64,000 nucleotides of DNA from Conexibacter stalactiti (GCF_035967765.1 NZ_JAYWIT010000016.1); one strand, 5' to 3'. Numbered from the stretch's first letter, positions 46,436-55,516 are shown. Numbers and translations are program-made. Notes: generated by a model from the letters alone, not told the origin.

Positions 46436-47263
46436 ATGGGAGTTCTCGACGGCAAGGTCGCGATCGTCACCGGCAGCGCGCGCGGCATCGGGCGCGCGAC
46501 GGCGGAGCTGCTCTCGGCGCAGGGCGCGAGCGTCCTGATCAACGACCTCGACGGCGACGTCGCGCAGCAGACGGCGTCGGAGATCGCGGGCGAGACGGCC
46601 GTCTTCGCCGGCGACCTGACGAAGGGCGACGCGCCCGACAGACTGGTCCAGACGGCGATCGACGCCTGGGGCAGAATCGACATCATCGTCAACAACGCCG
46701 GCTACACGCTCGACGGGCCGGTCCACAAGCTGAGCGACGACTGGTGGCAGCGGATGCTCGACATCCACGTCACCGTCCCGTTCAGAGTCGTGCGCGCCGC
46801 CGCGCCGCACCTGCGCGAGCCGGCGAAGGCCGAGCGCGAGCAGGGCGTCGAGGTCTTCCGCAAGATCGTCAACGTCTCCTCCACCTCCGGCACGATGGGC
46901 AACGCCGGGCAGGCCAACTACTCGGCCGCGAAGTCGGCCGTCGTCGGCCTCACGAAGACGCTGGCGAAGGAGTGGGGCCAGTTCAAGATCAACTGCAACG
47001 CGGTCGCGTTCGGCTTCATCGACACGCGCCTGACGCAGTCCAAGGACGAGGCCAACAAGATGACGATCGACGGCGAGGAGGTCCAGCTCGGGATCCCCGA
47101 CCAGCTGCGCGGCATGTCGCAGATGCTGATCCCGATCGGACGCTCGGCGAAGCCCGAGGAGGCCGCCGGCGGCGTCTTCTTCCTCTGCTCGCCGTGGTCG
47201 AACTACGTCCACGGGCAGGTGCTGAACGTCACCGGCGGGCTGTTCACCGGGATGACGACCTGA
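46436..47263 (+). CDS. short-chain dehydrogenase/reductase (FabG-like)
   Basis: A 275-residue SDR. The cofactor motif TGSARGIGRA is at residues ~13-22, NNAG at ~84-87, and the catalytic Ser/Tyr/Lys occur in VNVSSTSGTMGNAGQANYSAAKSAVVG. It likely oxidises or reduces a 3-hydroxy/3-oxoacyl group of the acyl-CoA pathway. ATG 46436 is chosen because AAGGAG lies six bases upstream; the ATG at 46430 has no spacing. An insertion near residues 110-130 (PAKAEREQGVEVFRK) is longer than in typical FabG. Confidence 0.9.
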   Translation: MGVLDGKVAIVTGSARGIGRATAELLSAQGASVLINDLDGDVAQQTASEIAGETAVFAGDLTKGDAPDRLVQTAIDAWGRIDIIVNNAGYTLDGPVHKLSDDWWQRMLDIHVTVPFRVVRAAAPHLREPAKAEREQGVEVFRKIVNVSSTSGTMGNAGQANYSAAKSAVVGLTKTLAKEWGQFKINCNAVAFGFIDTRLTQSKDEANKMTIDGEEVQLGIPDQLRGMSQMLIPIGRSAKPEEAAGGVFFLCSPWSNYVHGQVLNVTGGLFTGMTT

Positions 47264-47276
47264 CGCAGGTCCTGCT

Positions 47277-48371
47277 TCAGGCGGGCAGGGCCTCGAGCAG
47301 GCGCTCGAGGTCCCGCTCGTCGTTCCAGCCGCCGAACGAGGCGCGCAGGATGTCCTCGCCCGGCAGGAAGCGCACGATCACGCCGGCCTGCGCGAGCTGC
47401 TCGGAGCGGTCCGGAGCGTTCGGCTCGCGCCACGTCACCAGCGTCGTGCGGTCGCGCTCCAGCAGCTCGCGGCCGCGCTCGCGCAGCTTGTCGGCCGCCA
47501 GCTCGGCGAGGTCGTGGGCGTGGCGGTGGATCGCCGCCCAGCCGGTCGCCTCGAACAGCTCCAGCATCGCGACGGCGTGGACCGGGGCGAGGCTCGCGAG
47601 CGTCGGCGTGTCGAACGCCTGCGCGTCGTCGCGCGCGACGGCGTCGAGGCCGGCGTTGGCGTCGGCGAGGTTGAGGTAGCCGGGGCTCGGCACCGTCAGC
47701 CGCTCGCGCGCGGCCGGGTCGATCCACAGCATGCCCGTGCCGGACGGGCCGCACAGCCACTTCTGGCCCGCTCCGGCGTAGAAGTCGGCGCCGAGCGCGG
47801 TCACGTCGGTCGGCACGGCACCGACGCCCTGGGCGCCGTCGAGCAGCACCAGCGGCGGCGCGGCCGCGAGCGCGGCCGTCGGCGCGTAGGCACCGCTGCG
47901 CCAGCTGACATGGGAGCAGACGACGAGGCGCGTGCTGGGGCCGATCGCGTCGGCCAGGTCGGCCAGCGGCGCGGTGCGGACGGCGACGCCGCGCTCGCGC
48001 TGGGCGACGAGCGGCCCGTAGACGCCGGGGTGCTCCTCGTCGCTGGTGAGGATCTCGTCGCCGGGTCTCAAGGCGAGCCCGAGCAGCACGCGGCTGACGC
48101 CGTCGGTCGTCGACGTCGTCAGCGCGACGTCGGCGGGGGCGGCGTTCAGGTAGGCGGCGTAGCCGGCCCGCAGCTGCTCCATCCGCTCCTGGAAGGCGGC
48201 GAAGAACGGCATCGCGCCGCGGCCCTCGCGCTCCTCCAGCTCAGCCTGCGCGCGCACGGCCTCCGTGGCGGCGCGAGCGATCGGCCCGTTGGTGCCCGCG
48301 TTCAGATACGCGAGCCGTTCGACGACCGGGAACTGCGCCCGCAGTGAGGCGAGCGCATCACTCCCCGGCAT
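47277..48371 (-). CDS. class V aminotransferase family protein (cysteine desulfurase/epimerase-like)
   Basis: A 364-residue PLP enzyme of fold-type I, class V. The PLP Lys is Lys204 in AGAGQKWLCGPSG; Asp178 and Gln181 (LLDGAQGVGA) contact the cofactor, and EEHPGVYGP is the usual His-containing loop. The closest groups are isopenicillin-N epimerase-like and SufS-like proteins; the SufS Cys loop is not evident, so a desulfurase role is unsure. ATG 48371 has AAGGG nine bases upstream; GTG 48380 overlaps the pyrophosphatase stop. Co-transcribed with ppa. Confidence 0.85.
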   Translation of the reverse strand: MPGSDALASLRAQFPVVERLAYLNAGTNGPIARAATEAVRAQAELEEREGRGAMPFFAAFQERMEQLRAGYAAYLNAAPADVALTTSTTDGVSRVLLGLALRPGDEILTSDEEHPGVYGPLVAQRERGVAVRTAPLADLADAIGPSTRLVVCSHVSWRSGAYAPTAALAAAPPLVLLDGAQGVGAVPTDVTALGADFYAGAGQKWLCGPSGTGMLWIDPAARERLTVPSPGYLNLADANAGLDAVARDDAQAFDTPTLASLAPVHAVAMLELFEATGWAAIHRHAHDLAELAADKLRERGRELLERDRTTLVTWREPNAPDRSEQLAQAGVIVRFLPGEDILRASFGGWNDERDLERLLEALPA

Positions 48372-48376
48372 CAGGT

Positions 48377-48898
48377 TCACCCTTTTTGGAGGGCCTTGGC
48401 GCGCTTGTCCTGCTGGTCCTTCCAGCGCTGGTGCGACTCTCTGATGACCTCGATCGCGGCCTCTCTCGGGAACCAGCCGTCGACCTTGACGACCTTGCCC
48501 TCGGGGGTCTTGTAGATCGAGAAGAAGTGCGAGATCTCGTCGCGCAGCGGCAGCGAGAGGTCGTCGAGCTCGTTCATCCAGTTCCAGTTCGGATCCTCGA
48601 GCGGCACGCACAGCACCTTGTCGTCGATCCCCTTGTCGTCGCGCATCTTGAAGAGCGCGATCGGCTTGACGGGGATGACGCAGCCGGGGAAGGTCGGCTC
48701 GGAGACGCAGACCATCGCGTCGAGTGGATCGCCGTCTTCACCGAGCGTCTCGGGGATGAAGCCGTAGTCGGTCGGATAGACCACGGACGAGAAGAGGAAG
48801 CGGTCGAACTTGATCGCACCGAGCTCTTCGTCCCACTCGTACTTGTTTCGGCTGCCCTTCGGGATCTCGACCAGGCAGTGGAGGAGGTTCGCGTTCAT
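48377..48898 (-). CDS. ppa: inorganic pyrophosphatase
   Basis: A 173-residue family I soluble pyrophosphatase that hydrolyses PPi to phosphate and pulls biosynthetic reactions forward. Metal and substrate residues are in EIPKGSRNKYEWDEE, YPTDYGFIPET and EDGDPLDAMV, the family signature, plus the later KVDGWF. Length is normal. It is the first gene of a two-gene unit with the class V aminotransferase; the ATG lies 75 bp from the divergent cation transporter. Confidence 0.95.
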   Translation of the reverse strand: MNANLLHCLVEIPKGSRNKYEWDEELGAIKFDRFLFSSVVYPTDYGFIPETLGEDGDPLDAMVCVSEPTFPGCVIPVKPIALFKMRDDKGIDDKVLCVPLEDPNWNWMNELDDLSLPLRDEISHFFSIYKTPEGKVVKVDGWFPREAAIEVIRESHQRWKDQQDKRAKALQKG

Positions 48899-48973
48899 TC
48901 AGCCCTAGGTTACGGGGCCGAGCCGCGGAACGCTGTCAGGGCGCGCACGTGCGGGAGCGTACGATGTGCCGCG

Positions 48974-49963
48974 ATGGGCCACGAACACGGGCATTCCCAC
49001 GGTCACGGAGCGGTCAGAGACGCCCGTGCGCTGAAGATCGCGCTGACGCTGATCCTCGCCTTCATGTCGGTCGAGGTCGTCGTCGGCGTCGTCGCCTCGT
49101 CGCTGGCGCTGCTCTCCGACGCGGCGCACATGCTGACCGACGCCGCCGCGCTGGCGCTGTCGCTGCTGGCGCTGCGGATCGCCAGACGGCCGGCGAGAGG
49201 CGCGATGACCTATGGCTTCGGCCGCGTCGAGATCCTCAGCGCGCAGGCCAACGGCATCACGCTGCTGCTGCTCGGCGCGTGGATCACCTACGAGGCGATC
49301 CGCCGCCTGTTCGACCCGCCCGCCGTCGAGGGCGGGCTGGTGCTGATCGTCGCCGTCGTCGGCATCTTCGTGAACCTCGCCGCGACCTGGGTGCTGGCGC
49401 GCGCCAACCGCGAGAGCCTCAACGTCGAGGGCAGCTTCCAGCACATCCTCACCGACCTCTACGCCTTCATCGCGACCGCGATCGCCGGCGCGGTGATACT
49501 GCTGACCGGCTTCGAGCGCGCCGATCCGCTCGCCTCGCTGCTCGTCGCCGGCTCGATGTTCCTCGCCGGCACGAGCCTCGTGAAGGCGAGCGCGCGCGTC
49601 TTCCTGGAGGCGGCGCCGGAGGGCTTCGACCCGCAGCAGATCGGGATGGCGCTGGCCCGTCACGACGGCGTCGTCGAGGTCCACGACCTGCACGTCTGGG
49701 AGGTCACCTCCGGCTTCCCGGCGCTGTCGGCGCACGTCGTCGCCAGAGCGGGGCTCGACCTGCGCGCGCTGCGGTTGGAGCTGGCGACGATGCTCGACGA
49801 GCAGTTCGAGCTGCACCACGCGACGCTTCAGCTCGACCACGAGCAGGGCCCGCTGCAGATCGCGCCGCTCGGCGGCGAGCCGGGCGCGGGCGGCGACGCG
49901 TCTCAGCCGGCTGAGGGCGTCTCGGCGACCTCGCCGAGCGCCAGTCGCGCGCCCGAGAAGTAG
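48974..49963 (+). CDS. cation diffusion facilitator (zinc/heavy-metal exporter)
   Basis: A 329-residue CDF/CzcD-type antiporter with a His-rich start (GHEHGHSHGHG), six membrane helices and two H-x3-D metal sites, in SDAAHMLTDAAAL and FQHILTDLYAF. The cytoplasmic C-terminal domain (VVEVHDLHVWEVTSGFPALSAHVV) is typical. It exports zinc or similar ions. ATG 48974 begins the His-rich segment. Its last 61 bases overlap the 3' end of the convergent SDR-like gene. Confidence 0.93.
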   Translation: MGHEHGHSHGHGAVRDARALKIALTLILAFMSVEVVVGVVASSLALLSDAAHMLTDAAALALSLLALRIARRPARGAMTYGFGRVEILSAQANGITLLLLGAWITYEAIRRLFDPPAVEGGLVLIVAVVGIFVNLAATWVLARANRESLNVEGSFQHILTDLYAFIATAIAGAVILLTGFERADPLASLLVAGSMFLAGTSLVKASARVFLEAAPEGFDPQQIGMALARHDGVVEVHDLHVWEVTSGFPALSAHVVARAGLDLRALRLELATMLDEQFELHHATLQLDHEQGPLQIAPLGGEPGAGGDASQPAEGVSATSPSASRAPEK

Positions 49964-50490
49964 TCGCCGGCCGGCGAGACGAGGTAGGCGGCCAACGCGG
50001 CCAGCTCGCCGTCGGTCGTGCGCGCGCCGGGTGTGATCGCGACCGTGCGGATGCCGAAGCGCGACCACTCGATCGAGAGCGTGCGGGCGATGTTCTCGGC
50101 GGCGCCGCGGACGCCATCCGCCTGCGGGTCCTCTGCCCCGCGCGGCGGCGGGGCGACGAGCACGACCTTGCCGGCGCGGGCCGGTTCGATCCAGGCGGCG
50201 TTGGCGACGGCGCGGATCGTCACCCAGGCGCCGTCGAGCGTCGCCCCCAGTCCGTCGTCGCCGCCGCTGCCGAAGGCCGGACGCAGGTCGTGGACGAGCG
50301 CGTCGAGCGCGCCGTGCGCGGTCACGGCCGCCCGCGCGTGGGAGGCCGCATCGTCCTCGTCGAGCGTCAGCGGCAGCGTCGCCGGCGTCGCGCCCAGCTC
50401 CGCCAGCGCGGGCCCGAACGGACCGCCGCCGCCGAGCGCGATCGTGCGGCCGTCGAGCAGGCCGGGGCGGAGCAGCGCGGTCGGATCCAT
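49903..50490 (-). CDS. degenerate SDR-like protein
   Basis: A 195-residue protein related to short-chain dehydrogenases but lacking key residues. The cofactor loop reads LGGGGPFGPALAEL instead of TGxxxGIG, and the catalytic Tyr-x3-Lys is replaced (ADGVRGAAENIARTL), although the following TLSIEWSRFGIRTVAITPGA is typical SDR. It is also shorter than usual. It may have lost enzymatic activity or bind a nucleotide only. It overlaps the CDF gene tail by 61 bases on the opposite strand and is divergent from the lactamase-fold gene. Confidence 0.65.
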   Translation of the reverse strand: MDPTALLRPGLLDGRTIALGGGGPFGPALAELGATPATLPLTLDEDDAASHARAAVTAHGALDALVHDLRPAFGSGGDDGLGATLDGAWVTIRAVANAAWIEPARAGKVVLVAPPPRGAEDPQADGVRGAAENIARTLSIEWSRFGIRTVAITPGARTTDGELAALAAYLVSPAGDYFSGARLALGEVAETPSAG

Positions 50491-50581
50491 GCGCCGCGCA
50501 GCGTACCCGGCGAGCACGGCGCCGCGCTCCGCTCCGGAAGCGGGTGCGGTGCCCTCCGCGCGTGCGGGTAGGCTCGCGCCG

Positions 50582-51490
50582 ATGGCCGTCGCGACCGAGC
50601 CCAAGCCGCTCACGCACGCGCTCCCGGATGGCAGCGCCGAGGCGACCGTGCGGCTGACGCCGCTGCTGGCCGGGGAGCTGGGCTCGCCGCCGGCGATGCT
50701 GGCACGCCGCGAGGGCCGCTTCGGCGGATTGCGCGACCGCGCCGGGATCCTCTTCGGCCGCCGCGCGAACTGGGAGTGGCTGCCGGTCCCCGCCTTCCTC
50801 GTCGAGCACCCGACCGCCGGCCCGCTGCTGGTCGACACCGGCTTCCACGGCAGTGCCGCCGACGATCCCACGATCAACATGGGCCGCGCGGCGCGGCTGC
50901 TGTACCGCGTGCGGATGACGCGCGAGCAGACGGTCGCGGCGCAGCTGGAGGCGCGCGGGATCGCGCCGACCGACGTGCGCACCGTCGTGATGACCCACCT
51001 GCACATAGACCACGCTGGCGGCGTGCCGGAGTTCCCCGCCGCGACCTTCGTCGTCGACCGGCGCGAGTGGGCGGCGGCCTCCGCGGGCGGCTGGCGCCAG
51101 GGCTACCACGGCCGCCAGTTCGACCACGCCTTCGACTGGCGCGAGATCGACTACGGCGCGCCCTCGATCGACTCGTTCGCCAGCTTCGGCCAGTCGTTCG
51201 ACCTGTTCGGCGACGGCTCCGTGCGACTGCTGTCGACTCCCGGCCACACCGCCGGCCACCAGTCGGTGCTGCTGCGGCTGCGCGAGCGCGAACTGCTGCT
51301 GGTCGGCGACGCGGCCTACACGTGGGCGGCCCTGCGCGACGGCGCGATGCCGCTCGAACTGCACGACGAGCACCACTACCGCCGCTCGCGCGGGGAGATC
51401 GCGCACTACCTGCGGCTGACGCCGAGCGCACTCGCGATCCCCGGTCACGACGCCGCGGCGTGGGCGACGCTGGAACCTCAGTACGCGTAG
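50582..51490 (+). CDS. metallo-beta-lactamase-fold hydrolase (lactonase-like)
   Basis: A 302-residue MBL-fold hydrolase with the binuclear zinc motif THLHIDHAGG (~residues 138-147), a later His in STPGHTAGHQSV, Asp in LLLVGDAAYT and His in IPGHD. The arrangement, including PAFLVEHP-x-GPLLVDTGFH, resembles AiiA-type N-acyl-homoserine lactonases, but the family hydrolyses many esters and lactones. Single gene; ATG 50582 is the first start after the divergent spacer. Confidence 0.88.
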   Translation: MAVATEPKPLTHALPDGSAEATVRLTPLLAGELGSPPAMLARREGRFGGLRDRAGILFGRRANWEWLPVPAFLVEHPTAGPLLVDTGFHGSAADDPTINMGRAARLLYRVRMTREQTVAAQLEARGIAPTDVRTVVMTHLHIDHAGGVPEFPAATFVVDRREWAAASAGGWRQGYHGRQFDHAFDWREIDYGAPSIDSFASFGQSFDLFGDGSVRLLSTPGHTAGHQSVLLRLRERELLLVGDAAYTWAALRDGAMPLELHDEHHYRRSRGEIAHYLRLTPSALAIPGHDAAAWATLEPQYA

Positions 51491-51590
51491 CGCGGCCGTT
51501 CAGGGTCCCGGCTCAGGTGCGCCCCCGATGGCGCGCGGGCCGGTGCGCGGGAGGCTGGTCTCCTCGATGGAACCGACAAGGAGATCAACC

Positions 51591-52109
51591 ATGCCGCGCA
51601 GTGCACTCGCGCTGCTGACCGTCGTGGCCGCGCTCGCGGCCGCGGGCGCCGGCGCGCAGACGCCCGCCCCGACCTGCGACGGGAAGGCCGCGACGATCGT
51701 CGCCGAGCCAGGTCAGGACAACGTCCAGGGGACCGACGGCGACGATTTCGTCTTCGGCGGCGAGGGGAACGACACGATCTGCGGCCTCGGCGGCGACGAC
51801 CAGCTGCAAGGAGGCGCGGGCGACGACCGCGGCTTCGGCGCGGCCGGCGAGGACCGCATCGTCGGCCACGCGGGCGCTGACCTGCTCGACGGCGGCGCCG
51901 GGGAGGACTTCCTGCGCGGTGACGAGGGCGCCGACCGATTCGCCGGCGGCGGCGGCGGCGCCGGCGACGACCGCCTGATGGGCGCGACGGGCGACGACGT
52001 GCTCAGCGGCGGCAAGGGCGACGACGAGCTGTGGGGCGCGGCCGGCCGCGACACCTGCAACGGCGGCCCGGGCAGGGACGATCGCGTCTCCTGCGAGCGG
52101 GGCAGCTGA
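51591..52109 (+). CDS. secreted RTX-type calcium-binding repeat protein
   Basis: A 172-residue exported protein. A signal peptide (RSALALLTVVAALAAAGAGAQ) is followed by about nine to ten RTX-like nonapeptide repeats of the GGxGxDxxx type (GDDFVFGGEGNDTI, GLGGDDQLQG, GGAGEDFLRG, GGKGDDELWG), which fold into a calcium-bound beta-roll. Three Cys are scattered at the repeat ends. No catalytic domain is fused, so a surface adhesin or stabiliser role is possible. AAGGAGATCAACC precedes the ATG. Several of these short RTX proteins occur in soil actinobacteria. Confidence 0.85.
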   Translation: MPRSALALLTVVAALAAAGAGAQTPAPTCDGKAATIVAEPGQDNVQGTDGDDFVFGGEGNDTICGLGGDDQLQGGAGDDRGFGAAGEDRIVGHAGADLLDGGAGEDFLRGDEGADRFAGGGGGAGDDRLMGATGDDVLSGGKGDDELWGAAGRDTCNGGPGRDDRVSCERGS

Positions 52110-52206
52110 GCGGGGGGAACGTGCCGCGCTCCTGCGACGTGTTGACGCAGGGCGCTTGCAACTTCCTGCCGGGTTCTGGCGAATTACCGGCGGGGGAACG
52201 TGCGAT

Positions 52207-52234
52207 GGCCGCGGGCGGAGCACCGTCCGCGGCC
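52207..52234. terminator. stem-loop between RTX and acyltransferase genes
   Basis: Perfect 8 bp arms GGCCGCGG/CCGCGGCC (52207-52214, 52227-52234) with further inner pairing. A 12 bp direct repeat (GGGGGAACGTGC at 52113 and 52192) lies just upstream. Confidence 0.55.
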
Positions 52235-52274
52235 AACGTGCACGTGTCGGCCTCCGCGGGGCCGGCGGGCGTGC

Positions 52275-53060
52275 TCAGCCGAGCGCCGGCTTGACCGCGC
52301 GGCGCTCCTCGCGCGCGCGTCTGGCGACGCCCTTGGGGCCGAGCTGCTCGATCTGCGCGTAGAGCGCCTTGATCTCCGTCAGCACGGCGTCGGCGACCTC
52401 CTGCTGCTGCTCGCGCGTCGGTCTGTCGACCGGCTCCCAGCGCATCGGCTCTCCGTACAGGACGATCACCTTCGGGAACTGGAGCTTCTTCCAGTTGCGC
52501 ACTCTGACCGAGCCGTAGATCGCGGCCGGCACGATCGGCGCGCCTGACTGCAGCGCGATCCGGCCGATGCCGGGGCGGGCGCGGTCGCTGACCTTGCCGT
52601 CGCGCGAGCGACCGCCCTCGCAGTACATCACCAGCGTCCCTCTGCGCTCGAGGATCGAGTAGGTCGTCTGGAAGGCGTCCTCGTCGAAGGCGCCCCGCCG
52701 CACCGGGAAGACGCCGCCGGGCGAGAAGATCCACTCGCCCGGCTTCTTGAACAGCTGCGACTTCGCCATGAAGCGGACGCGGCGGCGGATGAAGGCGCCG
52801 ACGAAGAAGTGGTCCATGAACGAGGCGTGGTTGGGGGCGAGGATCACGGCGCCCTCGTTCGGCACGCGCTCGGAGTGGTAGCCGCGCATGCGGAACGCGC
52901 TCAGCCCCCACAGGACGGTGACTGTGCGGACGGCCTCGTAGACCCAGTTGGGGTCGGTCGTCCGCGCCCGCTGGTGGAACTTGTCGAAGTAGTCCTTCTC
53001 GCGCGAGTCCTTGTAGACCTGCGCCTTCATGCTCGACAGTCTCGGATCGTGGTCGGCCAT
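52275..53060 (-). CDS. 1-acyl-glycerol-3-phosphate acyltransferase (PlsC family)
   Basis: A 261-residue phospholipid acyltransferase. Motif I NHASFMD (H-x4-D) is at about residue 77, motif II GGVFPVRRG, motif III CEGGRSRDG (EGGRSR variant) and motif IV VPAAIYGS follow. It would add the second acyl chain to lysophosphatidate or modify other glycerolipids at the membrane. The N-terminus is charged and without a signal. It is a single gene, read toward the RTX gene. Confidence 0.9.
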   Translation of the reverse strand: MADHDPRLSSMKAQVYKDSREKDYFDKFHQRARTTDPNWVYEAVRTVTVLWGLSAFRMRGYHSERVPNEGAVILAPNHASFMDHFFVGAFIRRRVRFMAKSQLFKKPGEWIFSPGGVFPVRRGAFDEDAFQTTYSILERRGTLVMYCEGGRSRDGKVSDRARPGIGRIALQSGAPIVPAAIYGSVRVRNWKKLQFPKVIVLYGEPMRWEPVDRPTREQQQEVADAVLTEIKALYAQIEQLGPKGVARRAREERRAVKPALG

Positions 53061-53124
53061 CGCGCGAACCTTAGCGCCGCGCCGGGCGCGGAGGCGCGCC
53101 CGGCGCGGGCGCTGAGAACGCCGC

Positions 53125-54585
53125 TCAATGCACCTCCTCCTCGCGCGGCTGTATCGGCAGCAGCAGCGCCAGCAGCGCCGCCGCCGCGATCAACGCCAGC
53201 ACCCAGATCACGACCCGCTCGAACGCGTCCGTGAAGCCGTCGTCGCCGAGCACGGTGAAGAAGACGGTGCCGATGACGGCGATGCCGACGGCGGCGCCGA
53301 GCTGCTGGATCGCGTTGAGAGCGCCGGAGGCCGAACCGACCTCCTCGTCGCCGACGGCGGCGAGGATGAGGCTGAACAGCGGCGCGACGACGAGCCCGAT
53401 GCCGAACCCGGCGAGCAGCTGCGGGCCGGCCAGCTGCATGCTCGTGACCTCGAGCCCGTTGTGGTTGACGACGGCCAGCAGCGCCACCATCCCGACGGCC
53501 ATCAGCAGCAGCCCCAGGTGGAGCACGTGGCGGCCGAAGCGCGGCACCAGCAGCGCGCCGCCGACGCCGGCGCCGACCGCCATCCCAAGCGACTGCGGCA
53601 CGAGTGTGAGGCCGGCGTGGATCGCGCTGAAGTGCAAGCCGAGCTGGAGATAGAGCGTCAGCACCAGCATCAGGCCCATCATCGCGGCGAAGAACAGCAG
53701 CAGCACGAAGGCGCCGCTGGTGTAGGCGCGCTTGGCGAAGATGCTCGTCGTGACGAGCGGGTCGCGGCCGGCGCGCTCGCGGGCGCGCTCGTGCAGCCCG
53801 AAGACGACGAACAAGACGCCGCTGGCGGCCATCATCGCGAAGGTCCACGCCGGCCAGTCGAGCTCGCGGCCCTGGATCAGCGGGTAGATCAGCAGGCCGA
53901 CGGCGGCCGCGACGAGCACCGCGCCGACGCCGTCGAGCCGGCTCACGCCGGGCGTTCTCGACTCCGGCAGCAGCGCGACCGCGCCGGCGACCGCGACGAT
54001 CCCGAGCGGCAGGTTGACGAGGAAGATCAGCCGCCAGCCGGTCCCGAACAGGTCGGCGTCGACGAGCGCGCCGCCGACGATCGGGCCGAGCACGGCCGAA
54101 AGACCGATGACGGGACCGAAGAGGCCGAACGCCTTCGGCAGCTCCTCGGTCGAGAAGGCCGAGCGGATGATCCCGAAGCCCTGCGGGATCATCAGCGCCG
54201 CGGCGGCGCCCTGCAGCAGCCGGAAGGCGACCAGCACGCCGGTGCTCGGTGCGATCCCGCACAGCAGCGAGCAGGCCGTGAAGCCGACGATGCCGACGAT
54301 GAAGAGACGACGGCGGCCGTAGAGGTCACCGAGGCGGCCGCCGAGCACGAGCCCGACGGCGAGCGCCAGCGCGTAGCCCCCGACGATCCACTGCAGCGCC
54401 GCCGAGGAGGCGTGCAGCTCGGCGCTGATCGACGGCGCGGCGACGTTGACGATCGTGCCGTCGAGCAGGTCCATGCACTCGACGGCGAGCACGACGAACA
54501 GGATCAGCCAGCGCTTGGGATGGCCGGCGGCGGGTCCTGGCGGAGCGGCGGGCGCGGCGGTTGGAGCTGTTTCGGTGGATGTCAC
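53125..54585 (-). CDS. MFS drug efflux transporter, DHA2 (14-helix) family
   Basis: A 486-residue major facilitator of the EmrB/QacA type with about 14 membrane helices. Motif C-like GPIVGGALVDADLFGTGWRLIFLVNLPLG and the loop 2-3 motif GRLGDLYGRRRLF are clear, and MDLLDGTIVNVAAPSI is the family's motif D1. It exports drugs or dyes by proton antiport. GTG 54585 has GAGG upstream. It is divergent from a TetR gene across an array of repeated operator sites, so it is the likely target of that repressor. Confidence 0.93.
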   Translation of the reverse strand: MTSTETAPTAAPAAPPGPAAGHPKRWLILFVVLAVECMDLLDGTIVNVAAPSISAELHASSAALQWIVGGYALALAVGLVLGGRLGDLYGRRRLFIVGIVGFTACSLLCGIAPSTGVLVAFRLLQGAAAALMIPQGFGIIRSAFSTEELPKAFGLFGPVIGLSAVLGPIVGGALVDADLFGTGWRLIFLVNLPLGIVAVAGAVALLPESRTPGVSRLDGVGAVLVAAAVGLLIYPLIQGRELDWPAWTFAMMAASGVLFVVFGLHERARERAGRDPLVTTSIFAKRAYTSGAFVLLLFFAAMMGLMLVLTLYLQLGLHFSAIHAGLTLVPQSLGMAVGAGVGGALLVPRFGRHVLHLGLLLMAVGMVALLAVVNHNGLEVTSMQLAGPQLLAGFGIGLVVAPLFSLILAAVGDEEVGSASGALNAIQQLGAAVGIAVIGTVFFTVLGDDGFTDAFERVVIWVLALIAAAALLALLLPIQPREEEVH

Positions 54586-54624
54586 GGGGGCCTCGTGATT
54601 CGATCGCGGTTCGGACGGCGGGTG

Positions 54625-54694
54625 GAACGGTGTTCGTCCAAGTTCGAACACTGTTTTTTTACTCGAACACTGTTCTAGCGTACAATCACTGTTC
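54625..54694. promoter_or_regulatory. array of four operator sites with tetR promoter
   Basis: Sites of the form GAACA-C-TGTTC occur at 54625-54635 (GAACGGTGTTC), 54646-54656 (GAACACTGTTT), 54665-54675 (perfect) and 54684-54694 (right half only), spaced 21, 19 and 19 bp. TTTACT (54658-54663) and TACAAT (54681-54686), 17 bp apart, form a good promoter for tetR, with the perfect site in the spacer. Transcription would begin at about the GTG, so the mRNA is probably leaderless. Confidence 0.75.
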
Positions 54695-55516
54695 GTGTCA
54701 ACCGCTCCGATCCCCGATCCCCCCTGGAAGCGCCGCAGAGCGAGACGCCCGGCGCAGAAGGCGCCGCTGACGCGCGAGGCCGTGCTCGACGCCGCCCAGG
54801 CGATCCTCGACCAAGAGGGCCTCGCCGGCATCTCGATGCGGCGAATCGCCGAGCGGCTCGACACCGGTCCGGCGTCGCTCTACCAGCACGTCGCGGACAA
54901 GGAGGAGCTGCTCGACGAGCTGCTCGACCGGGTGCTCGGCGAGATCGAGTTCCCGAGACCGGACCCCGACGACTGGCAGACGCCGTTGAAGGAGGTGCTG
55001 CGCACGCTGCGGCGCGTGCTCGCCGCCCACAGGGACATCGCCTACGTGACGCTCGGGAAGGTCCCGACCGGCCCCAACGGGCTCGCCGGCGCCGAGGCGA
55101 TGCTGGCGATCCTGAGCGTCGGCGGCGTGCCGGGACCGATCGCCTCCTACGCGCTCGACCTGCTCGCGCTGTTCGTCGGCGCCGTCGCCTACGAGGAGGC
55201 GATCGAGGAGCAGCGGATCGGCTCCCCGGAGCAGGCGCAGCACTACCACGAGCAGGTCGGCAGCTACTTCGCCACGCTGCCGCCCGCGCGTTTCCCGACG
55301 ATCACCGGCATGATCGACGACCTGACGCGGATCGGCGCGACCGAGGACGAGCGCTTCGAGTTCCAGCTCGACGTGCAGCTGCGCGGGATCGCGGCGCACG
55401 TCGAGGAGTACGCGGCCGGCCGCGGCATCTTCCACGCGGGCGGGAGCGGCGCGGAGGCGGGCGGCGCGCGGGCGACCGCGAACGGCGCGGACGCGGGCGC
55501 AGCACCCGGCGCGTGA
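54695..55516 (+). CDS. TetR-family repressor
   Basis: A 273-residue TetR regulator. The helix-turn-helix (MRRIAERLDTGPASLYQHVADKEELLDELLDR) is at residues ~49-80; the C-terminal part fits the tetracycline-repressor-type ligand domain, with a Gly/Ala-rich tail of about 25 residues. It is divergent from the DHA2 efflux pump and close to four operator sites, so it should repress the pump and itself until a drug binds. The esterase gene overlaps its stop (GTGA). Confidence 0.9.
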   Translation: MSTAPIPDPPWKRRRARRPAQKAPLTREAVLDAAQAILDQEGLAGISMRRIAERLDTGPASLYQHVADKEELLDELLDRVLGEIEFPRPDPDDWQTPLKEVLRTLRRVLAAHRDIAYVTLGKVPTGPNGLAGAEAMLAILSVGGVPGPIASYALDLLALFVGAVAYEEAIEEQRIGSPEQAQHYHEQVGSYFATLPPARFPTITGMIDDLTRIGATEDERFEFQLDVQLRGIAAHVEEYAAGRGIFHAGGSGAEAGGARATANGADAGAAPGA

